Of a stretch of DNA of 64,000 nt, positions 20,457-33,000 are shown one piece after another; position 1 is the first letter of the stretch, and the number at the start of each line of letters is the position of its first letter. The position numbers were made by a program, and so were the translations under genes. Source of the stretch: Peribolospora baueri. Its lineage: Eukaryota; Basidiomycota; Peribolosporomycetes; Peribolosporales; Peribolosporaceae. The notes under the pieces are model-generated. The model ran no database searches. It was not told the DNA's origin and saw nothing but the letters and a program-made list of their open reading frames with translations. The stretch lies in the NCBI GenBank assembly GCA_029717555.1, contig JAMDHS010000052.1:96981-160980 (forward strand), written 5' to 3'.

Positions 20457-21299
20457 AGGACGAGGGAGGGAGGGCTAGAGTACAGAGACAAGAGCTGGGG
20501 CTGCCGTGAGGAAGGAAAGAGGAAAAGAAAAAGGGGAGAGCACAACCGTCCTTTTAAGCCTTTTTCCCTACCCCCCCCATCGTCCGCTCCTCGGCCTCCC
20601 TTCCGTCCTTCCTTGCACCTCGTCGGCTTCGACTTCGGCTTCGGTGGCCCGTGCGCGGACGGACCCGGGGTGGTAGTGCCAATGGGGCTGGCGAGGCGAG
20701 TGCTAGTGGACGAGCGAGGAACGCCTGCGTCTCGGTCGGTCGGTCGTCAGGGTAGGTCTAGCGGTCGCGTCGACAACCCAACGCGATCCTGTCTGTCCGT
20801 TGTGTCGTGTCATCTCCGGTAGCGCAGCGCAGATGGGCCTGCCTTGTCTCCCAAACATGATAGCTAGCGGGTCGGCCTCGAGGCGACTTCGGAGGCGGGA
20901 GGGGAAGGAGTGGAGGAATGGTGGAGAAACGAGGAGGCGCGCGGGAAGGGGGAGAGAGAGGAGTGATGAGACGATGGAAGAATGGCTTGGCGTCGACTGA
21001 CTGCCTTGCTTTCTTTCCGCCTCGACGCTGTGCCCGAGGTTCGCAGTCCGGGGAACGACCGCAGCAGGAACGAACAAACAAGCAGACGGTGCGTCGGCGT
21101 GGCGTCGGCGTCCGTGAAGCGAAGCCAAGCCGGAGCGGAGAAGAAGCCCACTCTCTCAACGGCGTGAAGAATCACTCTGAAGAGCAGGAGCAACAGCAGA
21201 GGCGTTCCCAACGGCAAGAAATAAGGAAAACAAAACGAAAACAAAATAGAGGGAAAAAATAGGAAAGGAAAAAAAGTCTGCAAATCATACAAAAAAGGA
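20457..21299. other. Hydrophobin upstream region
   Basis: About 840 bases. Only compositionally biased ORFs are present. No second gene or repeat was found up to the tRNA. Confidence 0.45.
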
Positions 21300-21399
21300 T
21301 GCTCTGTACAGGGGTCGAACCTGTGACCTTAGAGTGAACTAAATGTTAGTTGAACTAAGCTTATTAGCTCTACGCTCTAACCAACTGAGCTAACAGAGC
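21300..21399 (-). tRNA. tRNA-Ile (anticodon AAU) with intron
   Basis: Folded by eye: a 7-bp acceptor stem GCTCTGT/ACAGAGC with discriminator A, a D-arm GCTC...GAGC with AGTTGGTTA loop, an anticodon stem TAGAG/CTCTA and a T-arm ACAGG-TTCGACC-CCTGT. The anticodon loop reads CTAATA then an insertion of about 26 nt before the last loop base. That places the intron one base after the anticodon AAT, the canonical position. The sequence of the D-arm and anticodon loop resembles eukaryotic tRNA-Ile(AAU). CCA is not encoded. Confidence 0.95.
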
Positions 21400-22975
21400 C
21401 ATTCACTTATTTGTTAGTAGGCTTTGTTGGTAAAGTAGCGGCGGGTGTAGAGCTCAGCGCAGCTACACTCGCTACAACCACCAGAAGAGCCGCCCGACAA
21501 CGGCGTCTTCGGTACTGCTCCCAGTGCTCTTCCTTGCTCTGCCGCACGATAGTCGGCGAGGGAACCATTATTGTTAGAGGCTGGACGGACAGGAAACGAC
21601 GAGATGCAGATGGGTGGATTGGATGTGTGAGGCGACGGTCGGGGCGAAGGCGAGAGATGTATGTGATCAACGACTACGCATACGGGCGGACCTAGCAAAC
21701 ATAGGAATTTCATGCGCGCCGCCGATTTCTGTAACACAACTTTTGTATTGAGATACAACTCTACAACAGAGGGATTTTGGGCTTTGGGCGGCTTGCGGTT
21801 GCCGAACGCGCCCTTTTATTAACCTTAATTAATTGCAATAGAGTTTTGTTTTATACTGTTTCCCTCCGGGAAAATAGCATAGTGCATAAAATATGAAGTT
21901 ATTAAATATGGAATTGAGGTGACCGTCGAGCCGGCCCTAGGTTGGGACCCCTCCCTGACATTATACTAGATCGTAACGACAGGGCGAACTTACTACAAGC
22001 AGCAGTTCCACTCCCGTAACCCGTCCTCCTTCTCCTCCGTCGTGCTTTCCCATTTGCGCTCTCAAGGCCTTCCCTTTCCTTGTTCCCACTGGACAGACGG
22101 CTGACTTTTGGCGGCTAAAGCCTTTCAGGTCGATGTGTGGATGTAATTTCCTCTTCTCTTCCTTTCTTCCCTCTTCGCTCAGCGTCGCCTAGACACTCAT
22201 GCATCCACGTCCCTCTCAGATGTTCAAAAGACCGCAAATATGCTTCACACGGACGAGCCCCAAAATGGGTTTGTTGGAATTTCTTTTTCCCCCACGAATC
22301 GGGCGTGCCCTGCCACGTTCCCCGATCCCGTCGATCCTCTCGATGCAGTCGAGTCGATGACGTAATTACGGATGCACGGACGGAGGGAGAGGAAGGCGTC
22401 GAGATCTGACTGGCCGCACCAACGCCGTTTCGGGAGAGCGGGGACGGTAGAGCATCCAGCGAGCGAGGCGGAAGAGAGAAGAGGTCCAGTCCAGTGTCGA
22501 TCAAACGACATATACTCAAATCGGCCTGTCCACTCTCCATCCGAATCTGAATCCGAATCCGAATCCGTTCAATTTCTTTTCCTCCGCACCCTTTATTCGA
22601 CATCTCGGAAAATAAGCAACTCCCGGGCTGTATGTCGGTACTGGTGTCTGGTACGGTATGCTCGACTCGGAGGGAGCGAGCGAGCGAGCGGCGCAAACTA
22701 CAACGGCTGCAAGGCCCTGGCTAGAACTGGGTCGGGGTCGGGGTAGGGGTTGGGTTCAGCGGACGAGGAAGCTCCTTCCGGTTCGATTGAACAGACAAGA
22801 GGAAGAGGCGGGAAGACGGAAGACGAGGCGAGGCGAGGAAGGAACATGCGCGACGAACAGGGAGCGAAGAGGATGAGGAAGCTGGAGAGCGAGAAGAGAG
22901 AAGAAGACAGAGACGATGACGAGAGCGAGAAGAGAAAAAAGACAGAAGGTAGACTCGATGGAACGGGTCGATCCA
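21400..22975. other. Intergenic; AT-rich segment upstream of the tRNA
   Basis: About 1.6 kb. The part from about 21,700 to 21,930 is clearly AT-richer than its surroundings. A stretch from TGTTAG at 21412 to CTACAACA at 21768 has TG...CA ends like a solo LTR, but no target-site duplication is visible. A GA-rich tract occupies 22800-22950 next to the ACS stop. Confidence 0.4.
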
Positions 22976-25248
22976 TCACTTCTTGGGCGCGGACGCCGCC
23001 TCGAGTTTGGCCTTGAGCTTCTCGACAACGCCCTCATCGGCGAGCGTGGACAGGTCGCCGATCTGGTCAGCCTCATTGGACGCGAGCTTGCGGAGGATGC
23101 GACGCATGATCTTGCCCGACCGCGTCTTGGGCAGGTCCTCGGAGATGAGCACCTTCTTGGGCGCGGCAAACGGTCCAATGTTCTTGCGCACCTGGAGAAC
23201 CAGCTCCTTGACGAGCGCTTCTTCGTCGTTGTACTGGAAGTTGGGCTTGAGCGTGACAAAGGCGTTGATCGCCTGGCCGGTCAGCTCGTCCGGCACGCCC
23301 ACCACCGCCGTCTCGGCGACGCCAGGGTGCTGGATGAGCGCGGACTCGATCTCGGCGGTGGAGAGACGGTGGCCAGAGACGTTGATGACGTCGTCGACGC
23401 GGCCCTTGATCCAGATGTATCCGTCGTCGTCCCTTGCGGCGCCGTCGCCGGTGAGGTAGTAGCCCGGGTAAGGCTTCATGTACGTCTCGAGGTACCTCGC
23501 GTGGTCCTGGTACACCGTGCGGGCGATGGACGGCCAGGGCCTGCCGATGGCGAGCACGCCCTCGACGTTGGTGCCCTCGAGCACTTTTCCGCTGACGGGA
23601 TCGAGGATGACGGGCTCAATACCCCAGAAAGGCACGGTGGCCGAGCCTGGCTTGGTTTGGATGGCGCCGGGGAAGGGGGTGATGATGATGCTGCCCGTCT
23701 CGGTCTGCCAATACGTGTCGACGACGGCGCACTCGTTTTGTCCGACGTGTTCGTTGTACCAATCCCACGCCTCGGGGTTGATCGGCTCACCGACGGAACC
23801 GATGACGCGGAGACTGGAGAGGTCGTGTCCGCTGACGTGTTCCGCTCCGAGACGGCGAAGGAGACGGATGGAGGTGGGGGCGGTGTAGAACTGGGTAAGT
23901 TTGTACTTTTCGACGACTTCCCAATAGCGGGAGGGGGTGGGATAGACGGGGGTGGACTCGAAGAGCGTTGTCGTGACGCCGTTCATCAGCGGGCCATAGA
24001 CGATGTAGCTGGAGGGAAGGAGGAAAGGAAGGAGCGATGAGCGAACGCGCGAATGGGAGAGAGTAAAGCGTTGCTGTTGGGACGCATGTATGTGTGCCTC
24101 ACCTGTGCCCCGTGATCCAGCCGACGTCGGCCATGCAAGCGAAACGGTCGTCGGGGTGGACGTCAAAGACGTACTTGACGGTGAGCGCGGCGCCGAGCAA
24201 GTAGCCGGCGGTGGAGTGTACGACGCCCTTGGGCTTTCCGGTGGAGCCGGAGGTGTAGAGGATAAAGAGCGGGTCCTCGGAGCTGACGATGGTGGGAGGG
24301 CAGTACGGGCGGACCTTGGCAGTCTCGTCGTGGTACCAGAGGTCCCTGCCCTCGGTCCAGGGGACCTTGTTGCCGGTGCGCTGGACGACGAGAACCTTTT
24401 CGACGAGGGGGCACTCCTGGAGGGCGGCGTCGACGATGCCCTTGGTGGCGATGGTCCTGCCGCCGCGTCGGCCCTCGTCGGTGGTGATGACGACCCTGGC
24501 CTTGCAGTCGACGATGCGGTCGCGGAGCGAGTCGGAGGAGAAGCCGGCGAAGACGACAGAGTGGATGGCGCCGATGCGAGCGCAAGCGAGGAAGGCGACG
24601 ACGGCCTCGGGGATCATGGGGAGGTAGATGATGACCGTGTCGCCCTTCTTGACGCCGAAGGAGATGAGAACATTGGCCAAGGCGGAGACCTTGTGGAGGA
24701 GCTCGCCAAAGGTGACGATGTAGCCCTGACCGGGCTCGTCGGCCTCGTAGATGATTGCGGGCTGAGAGAAGAGAAAAAGGTTAGAAGGCGGGCGGCGGAG
24801 GATGGCAAGCGACGTCGGCGTGGGTCTTACCTTGTCAGGGTTCTGGAATGCCCACCTGTCGACGCAGTTGTACGACGCATTGAGACGGCCCTCGGGGAAC
24901 CAAGCGATGTCGCCAGCGAGAAAGGAGCCGGAGCGGACGGTCTGGAAAGGAACGTCCCAGTAGATCATTTCGTTGGCCCTCTGCATGTCATCGATCGCAT
25001 TAGGGTTGACGGGAGGATGGGCGAGACTAAGTGAGCTGGTGGATGGTGGCTAAAAGCTGCGCGGGAGGACTCGGACTCACGTCTGACCAGAAAACATCGG
25101 CATCGTTGAGGCTCCTGTCGTGGAGCTTCTTGTAGTCGGCGTGGGAGGGGCCGACGTGGGCCTTGGGTCGCGGGTGGTCGCCCTTGCCCTTGCCGAGGAG
25201 GCGGGGAGGGACGGGATGGACGGGGGGCTTGGGATTCGGCTCGGACAT
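22976..25248 (-). CDS. ACS1: Acetyl-CoA synthetase
   Basis: AMP-forming acetate-CoA ligase, which makes cytosolic/nuclear acetyl-CoA from acetate. Exons 25248-25081, 24980-24831, 24761-24103 and 24008-22976 sum to 669 residues, the usual family length. The start [17 protein letters not shown] is followed by the ACS N-terminal domain. The adenylation core shows [20 protein letters not shown] (P-loop-like A3), [31 protein letters not shown] (A5), [18 protein letters not shown] (A7), [20 protein letters not shown] (A8) and [17 protein letters not shown] with the acetylatable catalytic Lys (A10). Introns are 69-100 nt with clean GT-AG borders. The 5' flank is a long G-rich tract (25248-25330, plus-strand sense). 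Confidence 0.97.
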
Positions 25249-26095
25249 GGTGGGGGGTGTGGGGGGGGGGGAGTGTGGGTGGTGGTGGAAGTGGAAGCGG
25301 GGGCGGTGTCGAGGAGGGAGCGGGAGTGGGTGGTGGCAAGCGGGGAGGATGGTGGAGAAGAAAAAGGGGCGGGCGAGCGGGCCAGTTGGACGGTGGCTGC
25401 TTATGTAGGGTACGGTACGGTGTCGATCTGATGACGAGGCGGAAGACGGGCGGCGGGGAGAGAAGGGGTTGCGGGGAAGCGGCGGTCGTCGCGCGACGGG
25501 GGCCGGACCAAGGCGGGTGGGAGCCGAGCCGAAGCAGACGCAGCGCAGACGCAGCCGATGGAGGTCGGAGGGAGGAGGGTCGGGGAAAGGGACGACGAGG
25601 GACGGAGGGAGGGCCACGCGAGCCGGCGACGACCAGGCGAGGATGATGGATGGAGAAGATGATGGAGGGTTGTGACGACAAACGACAACGACGAACAGCC
25701 AACGGTCGCGCTTTCATTCCACATCTCCCCTCGCTCATTATTCCTTTTTTTATTTTCCTCTCGAGCGACAGACAGAGAGACAGACAGACAGAAAGAAAAA
25801 AAAAAGTCATGCCACCCAATCCCATCCAATCCCATTCATTCCCTTCCATCCGATCCGATCCTCCCATGTGCATGAAGATGTTGTACGCACTCCTATACTC
25901 GCACTTGCACTTGCACTCGTACTCGCGCTTGCACTTGCTGCACTCGTGCTCGCACAAGCACAAGACCCTGCTATTACTCTCCTTTCCCTCATCGCCAAGG
26001 CCAGGCCTCGCTGACCCAAGCCATGCCATGCCGTCCCGAACACTGCACTAATCAGCGACCCCGACGAACCCGTGACCAGAGAGAAAGACAGACGA

Positions 26096-26133
<38 letters not shown>

Positions 26134-27899
26134 GGTCAGGCCGACGTGCGGCCTACGCAAGCGATGCGATGCGATGCGATGATGCCCCGCCGCCGACAAC
26201 GTTCTCCCCGTCGTCTTCTCGTCTTCTCATCCCTCGTCGTCGCCCTTCCCCGGACGACCCGCGCATGGCTTGGCTTGGCTTGGCTCGTTAAATAGTTCAC
26301 GGCGCTATTCCTCCCGCGCTCTCCCGATCACCCCACCGCTTCCTCGGGAACCCGCTTCGCTTCCGTCCGTCCATCTTTCTTCGTCCACGACAAAGCCCGA
26401 GCCGATCGTGATCGACGCCAATGCCTTCATTCCATCCCGACTCCTCCGTACAAATCCCGACCCGATACGATACGATACGACGATGAACAACCCTTCTCCG
26501 ACCGACCGCTCTACTGGACCATCCATCCGGTCGACCGGGCGCGGTACGAAACGAAACGATACGAAACGAAATGACGCTGGATGTGGAGACCCCGGGCGAG
26601 TAAGCGCATGCATGGATGTGGATGTGGTGTGCAGCGAGCGTCGAGATGGATGCCTAGCTAGACACACACACCTACCCGCACCCGTCCCGGGACGACCGCC
26701 TTTCGTTCGTACATCACAGCCGGACAGCCCCGTTCCGAACCCACCCGATCCCCTCGCCGCGCCGACCCATCCGCCCTCGCCTCGGGAAGGATCGGACCCC
26801 ATCTACCTCCGTTCCCTCCGGCGGGCGGGTGGTCGCGGACGTAGGAGGAGCGCGGTACGCAACCGCCGCCAGTCGCCGACGCCGCTCGCATCGTCGGATC
26901 AATGCGATAATGCGGTCCGTGCCGTTCAAGTGGTCCGAGCGTCGTCGTGGTCGGTCGTGGGAAGAATACCGAAACCGATCCGGTCGGTCGGTCGGGAGAC
27001 TGTCTGGACAGACCCTTTTCTTTCCCTTTTTCTTTTTTTCTCTTCCTCTCTTCTCTCTTTCTCTCAGTCCGCGTCGATTCGGAACGAGGCTATGCAGTTA
27101 CTCTCCTCACAATGAGAGTCTCTCCCCTCCGAATTTCTTTCGACTCGCAGCGTCGATTCCCTATTCCCTTGACTGCCTTGTTTCTCTACTCGGGTCATCA
27201 CGGCGTGACGGCTCAACGACTCTTCATCGCGCCACAAGAATGACGCTCGGGGCGCCGGTGACTTTTCTGGTCACAATTTTCGATACGAGGAGGATGGGAG
27301 GTGGGTTGAATTTCTCTGTTGACTCTCCGGTCTCGCCTGTGCCGACCGGCGGTCCAACCCGTGGGTTCGTTCCGCCGTTCCGCGAAATGTACCTCCATCC
27401 ACCCATACCTAATACATAAACACACACCGCGACCCTCTCTTTATCTCTTTGCTCACTCATCGTGGCTACCTTGAGACCGTTTTCGTACCCGTCTTAAGAC
27501 GACGACGACGACAACGACGATCATGACGATGAGCCCCCAGCTCGGGACCTGATAAGCGCGGTCGGACAGCGTAGGGGGAGCGAGGAAGATGGTTACCTGT
27601 CATCCTACCTAACCCTCTACCTCCTCCAGCAGTCTCGAGTCGGACCACGACCCACACGCCGACTGTACGCACCTACTAAGACCTATTTCCAATCCCTCTC
27701 TCCTCTCCGCCTCTTCGGACCTCGGCGCCGACGCTGGCTCACCTCGCCGACGCGTCCCTCCGACTTATCCGCCCCACTCCTCCTCCTTTTTTCCGCCGTC
27801 CATATCGCCCGCCTTGGCTTTTCCTTCCTTTCTCTCTCTCTCTTTGTCTCTCGCAATGCATCGCGCAGTTCATAGCAAAGCAAGTCAAAGTCGAATGTC
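25249..27899. other. 2.6-kb gene-poor region dense in short repeats
   Basis: Lies between divergent ACS and the lactate dehydrogenase pseudogene. It carries a (CTCGCACTTGCA)-like degenerate array at about 25895-25965, (GACA)n, a GCGAT run at 26160-26180, ATACG and ACGAA pentamers at 26462-26572 and C/T-rich blocks near 27020-27070. ORFs up to 281 codons lack motifs. No gene supported. Confidence 0.5.
26096..26132. repeat. (CAGA)n tetranucleotide microsatellite
   Basis: About nine perfect copies of the CAGA/GACA tetramer. Confidence 0.95.
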
Positions 27900-29716
27900 A
27901 TGCTCGCACGCCGCCTCCTCTTCTTGACGACCGGCCGGCCGGTCCGACTCGATCGCCTCGCCGCACCCGTGCCCTCTTCTTCAACAGTCCCCGTCCCCAT
28001 CCCGACGTCGCGCTCCATCATCACCACTCCGACTGCCAGCGCTAGCCCTCCTCCACCGTCGTCGTCGTCTTTCTCCAACATGCCTCGGTCCTCCTATCTG
28101 CCTTGGCCGCCGCCCTCGCAGTCGGACTGCTGTCTCTGTGGCCCCCGCGTCGTCTCGAGGCGGAGCTCGCATCGTCGTCGTCGTTTTGTCGTCCTCCTCC
28201 CCCTTTAGCCCCTCCGAGCTGCCGCCCCGCCTCATCTCCGCCAAGGAGCTCCTCCAGCGCAAAGGACGATCGCTTTGGGTCGTCTTGGACGGCGTCGTAT
28301 GGGACGTCACCGCGTTCGCCGACAACCACCCCGGCGGCGCAGACGTGCTGGTGCAGAACGCTGGCAAGGACATTTCTGCCCTCTTTCGAACCGTCCATTC
28401 TTCCGCACTCCTCCGAGACTTGCACCGCCATGGCGTCCGGCCTGTCGGCACGTTCGACCCTGCCACGGCTTTTGAGGTCGAGCATGCCGAGCAACAGCAG
28501 CTCGGGTTTGACTTCGATCCATCCTCCCTCCTCTCGATCACGTCTTCGACCTCGCTCACTTCGAGTCTCTCGCCCACGACGTCCTAGCCGAAGCAGGCAC
28601 CAAACTGTGGGGCTATTTCGCTAGCCATTCCGACCACGGCGTCTCCTTTCGCTCCAACTGCTCCGCATGGTCTCACCTCCGTCTCTTACCTCGCGTACTC
28701 GTGCCCATCGCCAAAGTCGACCACACCACCACTATGGCTGGCCATGTCTCTTCTGCCCCCTTTCTCATCCCTCCCGTCGGTCAGTACCGTCTCGCTCACC
28801 CCGACGGAGAGATCGCCGTCCTTCGCGCTGCTTGCCAGAACTAGCATCCCCTTTTGCGTCTCTAGCGCGTCTAACACGCCGATCGAAGACGTGCTCCTGG
28901 AACGAGATCGGATCGTGCACGACTCACCGACGACGAAGAAGGATACGTGAGAGCGCCGGTATGGTGGCAGATCTACATGCGCATCGATCGTAAAGACATG
29001 GCGGACCGTATCCGATGGGCCGTAGAGCTCGGCGTCGACGCCCTCGTCTTCACCGTCGATGCCCCCGTCATCGCCCATCGCAAGCTCGACAGGGCCGTCC
29101 ACAAGAGCGGCTCAGCCATGAAGGACGTCGCCGGATCCAACCCGACCACCGCGCTCTTCGATGCCAACCTCGATTGGAGCGACGTCGCTTGGATTCAGGA
29201 GCAGGCGGATTGCGCGATCGAGGCATGGGGCCACGCCGTCAAAGAAGGAGGGCCGTCGCGGGCGACCGTGTGCCACTACTGATCAAAGGCATCACCGACC
29301 CCAGAGACGCAAAGTTAGCCTTCGAAGCCGGTGCCGACGGCATCATCCTCTCCAACCACGGCGGCCGACAACTCGACCATGCGCCCGCGCCCATCTCGTC
29401 CCTCGTCCGACTCCGTGCCGAGCACCCTGAGCTTTTCGACGATCCCCGCTTCGAAGTCTACGTAGATGGAGGCATCTCCACCGGCACCGACGTCCCCAAG
29501 GCCCTCTGTCTCGGCGCTCGCGGCGTCGGCCTCGGACGCCCCTTCGTCTTCGCCACCCTTTGCTAAGCCGGTACGACGGCCGCCATCAACATCCTCCAGC
29601 GAGAGTTGACCACCGGCCAGAAGTTGATGGGCGCACAGACGTTGGATCACCTGTCGGCGGATATGGTAGAAGTCCTCACTCCGCTCTTCATCGGCAAACG
29701 CGCCAACGACATCTGA
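27900..29716 (+). pseudogene. CYB2: Cytochrome b2-type L-lactate dehydrogenase, disrupted
   Basis: Flavocytochrome b2 oxidises L-lactate to pyruvate in the mitochondrial intermembrane space. A mitochondrial-type leader starts at ATG 27900. A cytochrome b5 domain (VVWDVTAFADNHPGGADVLV) and FMN domain follow, with LDHVFDLAHFESLAHDVLAE, KLWGYFASHSDHGVSFR, IPFCVSSASNTPIEDVL, VWWQIYMR, ADGIILSNHGGRQLDHAP and VYVDGGISTGTDVPKAL. These pieces lie in different frames. Shifts occur near 28,525, 28,823 (an extra T), 28,900 and 29,250, and an in-frame TAA sits at 29564-29566 before a readable C-terminus ending at 29716. The leader, membrane segment (about 28,095-28,160) and b5 domain are also in different frames, which introns might partly explain. 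Intact neighbouring genes argue against general sequence error. The active-site His of NHGG is still encoded. Confidence 0.87.
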
Positions 29717-30084
29717 CCACCTTCGTTCCCTCCGAGTGTATCCGCTTTCCTTTTCAGCGCTGTGTCGCACGCGAGCGCGTTCATTTTTGCTTGAACGGCA
29801 ACAGACTCGAGAGTTGTGCAAGTGAAGGCTGTGTGTCTAAAAATACAAAGACCGTTGCATCGGCTCATCTGGACGAACCTGAAGACCGAGCGAGGTCGTC
29901 TGGAGGAGAGACAAAAAGAGGACAGGGCGACCGCGCGCCCATCGCAAGGCGGACGACAGCGACCCAAGTCGTGGGCGCCGAGGGTGGAAGGCGAAATCGG
30001 CAGACTTCACCACGGCTCGTGTGGTCATGTCGCTCGTACTACGCCTGGACGGCTAGATCGAAAACCTTGTCAAAAAACCAAAGC
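29717..30084. other. Convergent 3' flank
   Basis: About 370 bases between the lactate dehydrogenase pseudogene and RAD50. I see nothing in it. Confidence 0.5.
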
Positions 30085-33000
30085 TCATAGAGCCGACTGG
30101 ATTCTGTGCCGCTCGATGACCGACTTTTGCTTCGGATCCCTCGTCACCCGCCTGAACGTTAAACAGCGGTGCACGTCATCGAGCGGCGCGAACACAAGTC
30201 GTGGATGAGCCGCGTCCGAAGTACCAAGCGGACAAAGGCCAAGCGACGCACCAGAAATAGTCCAGACAATCGGTCTGACCCAGTTTGGCCAAAAATTCCT
30301 CGTCGTGCGTAATGACGATGAGCTGGAAGTTGGACTGGTGCCGGCGTTCGCGGATGATGCTAAGCGCGGCAAGAGTAGGTGTTGGCATTGACAGCCGAGG
30401 CGGCACCCGCTCCACTTGAACAACGAGACTCACTCTCCCAAGCTCGTAGCCAGCGCTTCGATGTTCTCGCGGTCGAGGTTCGTCGTGGGCTCGTCCAGGG
30501 CGAGGATGCCGCAGTTGTTGCCGAACGAGTCCGCCAACGCGAGCCTGATGATGATGCTCGCCAGCACTTTTTGACCGGCCGAGCATCTGCCGCGCATATC
30601 CATCTCGACGTTGTCCTTGGTCATTACCACCTTTTGAGGGCGAGAAAAGAATGAAGACGATTGTGGGGAAGAGTCGAGCGAAAGCGTTGACCACTGACGA
30701 CATGCTCACCCGATAGTTGTACGACCTATTGCCTCGCGCACCCTCATTGTCCGACCGAATTTTGATCGTGTCAATATCTGCAGAGGTCGATCCATGTAAC
30801 GACCTTGCTCATCAGCATTCGCGAAGGAAACCATGCGCCTGACTTGCACAACGCAAGACGCACCGCTACCCTGATAAGTCTTCGCCCATAGGTATTGAAT
30901 CTGCTCGTTGATCTCTTCCATCTTGATGGAATGATACCGCATGATCGCGCTGTCCAAGCACGACGGTGGTCCGCATGAGGTCCGCCTCGATATCGTGTTC
31001 GGCGTCAAGTTTACGAGCTTACCTGTCCAACGCCTTCGCATATTTCTCCAAGTCGTCGTTGACAAGGTCGGAAGTCTTCCGTTGCCAAATATACTGGTAA
31101 GGACCCGCTCCGAATCGGCTCGAAGCGAAGCTTCCCGCTATCCAGAAGAGACGGCCACCTACGCACCTTGACCTGAATCAGCTGCTGAGTGTGCAGCTTG
31201 TGAATGTCCTTGTAGTTTTCCTTCAACTCTTGTTCGCGAGCCTTGATTTGCAACTTCAGTCCTTCGATCTCGCCTCCAAGGTGTTGTTGCTGCGAAGGAC
31301 AAGAAGCGGGGTTAGCTGCGTGTCCTCGTACCGACGGGAACAGCCCGCGCACTCACCCTCGCGTTCAGACTGTTTTCCGTCTGCCTCCCTTCCTCTGCCC
31401 GCTGGTTATACGTTCGGTACGCCCTCAAGGCGCCCTCCAGATCGATCTTGCTGATTTCCTCGTCGATCTGGGCGGCATCTCGCCGCAACTCGCGGAAGCG
31501 CAAGTTGTCCATGATGTTTCGCCGGGTCGAGTCGGACGTGTTGAGCTCCTTGGTGACCTTGTCCAGAGAGTCGCTAATCGACGTAATCTCAGCCCTGATC
31601 ACACCCATCCTCTCATCGAGCTCGCTGATCGCTTCGATGCAGCGGGCGAGTTTCCCTTCGGAGCCAGAAAGAACGTATCTAAGGATGGAGGAGAGTGATT
31701 GAGCGATGTTCGCGCAACTCCGTTCAACCCGACCAGCGATCCATGCTCACCGGGTCACTTCTCTGTTCGAGGCCTCCAGCTTATCATAGCTCTGTTGGTA
31801 CGCCTGTAACTCCCTCAGTGCCGCTGTCTCCTTTTCTTCCATTTCCCGTCTCGTCTGCTCCCTCTCGTCGTGGACCCTACGGATGGGTTGAGAGGCCTCC
31901 TTGATCTTCGCCTCAACGTCCTATTTCGACCAGGTGGCGGCGTGAAAGTTCAGCTAGATGATCAGGAGTCGGATCGAAAAGTCCCTGGACTCACTATGAT
32001 CATCGTCTGCAAGCCCGAGATCTCCTCCCTGGCTTCCTCGATCCGCTGCGTGTAGCTCTCCCGTTCTTTCAGTTTCTGTCGCATTTCCGACAGACTCATC
32101 TCGCTCTTGTGCAAATCACGCTCCAAATTGGCGATGGCCGTACGCTTCTGCTCCCGCTCGTTCGTCACCAACTGAAGCTCTCGGTTGGCGCGCTTGAGGT
32201 CGTCGCTCAAATTCGTCAGCTGGGCTTCGACCTCGTCAACCGTCTGAGCGATGCCCCAATACGCGAGCTCGCGTTCGAGGTCTTCAATCTCCTGCAGAAG
32301 GGAACGAATCTCGCCTCGCATCCACGAGATATCTCCGGTGACGCGCTTCAAAGATTGCAGCTCCCGCACGTCGGTCTTGAGCGAACTGACATTGAAGGAG
32401 GACTAGAGAAAGAATCGAGGTGGGTGACGAGTCTTTTCTTTCCGCAAGTTTTCCCGCGAGCGAACCCACCTGCTCTGCAGCGGAGCTGGCCTCTGACAAC
32501 TTCTGCTCAAGTTGCCGAATATCCGTCTCGAGTGCCGGGATGACTTTCTCCCTGAGCTGGGCCGCCGTCGCTTGCTTAGGCAGGAGCTCCTGGAACTTTC
32601 TGAGCTCCTGCGTCCACTCCTGTAGCTCATGCTTGAACTCCTGCCGCTTCGAGGGCGCGTTCTTCTTGATGCAGTCCTTGACCTGCGATTGAAACGGACC
32701 AAAGGTGAGCGTGAGCAAAGTACGATCGGCAAGCCAAACTGCTTCCCCAGCTCCTGCTCACGTATTGCTCGAAAGCACCAAATTGCTTTTCGTCAATGTC
32801 CCGATTGCAGCCGATGCACCGGTTCGCCTCACGACCCATCTTGAGGACCCTTTCGAACCAAGCCGAGGCGTGTTCCAAGTCGCCCAGTTGATCTTGGCGA
32901 AATTTGATCTCGATTTCACTTTCCTTGATGGCCTCCTCGATCGAATGGTACTCGTCGCCGAGCTGCTCTCGGACGTGCCGCTCAACGTCTACAAGCCACG

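Noticed and set aside
22916-24040. 374-codon plus-strand ORF opposite ACS
   Set aside because: Mirror frame of the acetyl-CoA synthetase exon; composition reflects reverse-complement codons.
24090-25034. 314-codon plus-strand ORF opposite ACS exons 2-3
   Set aside because: Same explanation; no conserved motif.
26096-26132. Possible CRISPR-like or satellite array
   Set aside because: A plain tetranucleotide run with no spacers; the organism is eukaryotic.
26270-27115. 281-codon plus-strand ORF in the repeat-rich gap
   Set aside because: Translates simple repeats and pyrimidine tracts; no motif or splice partner.
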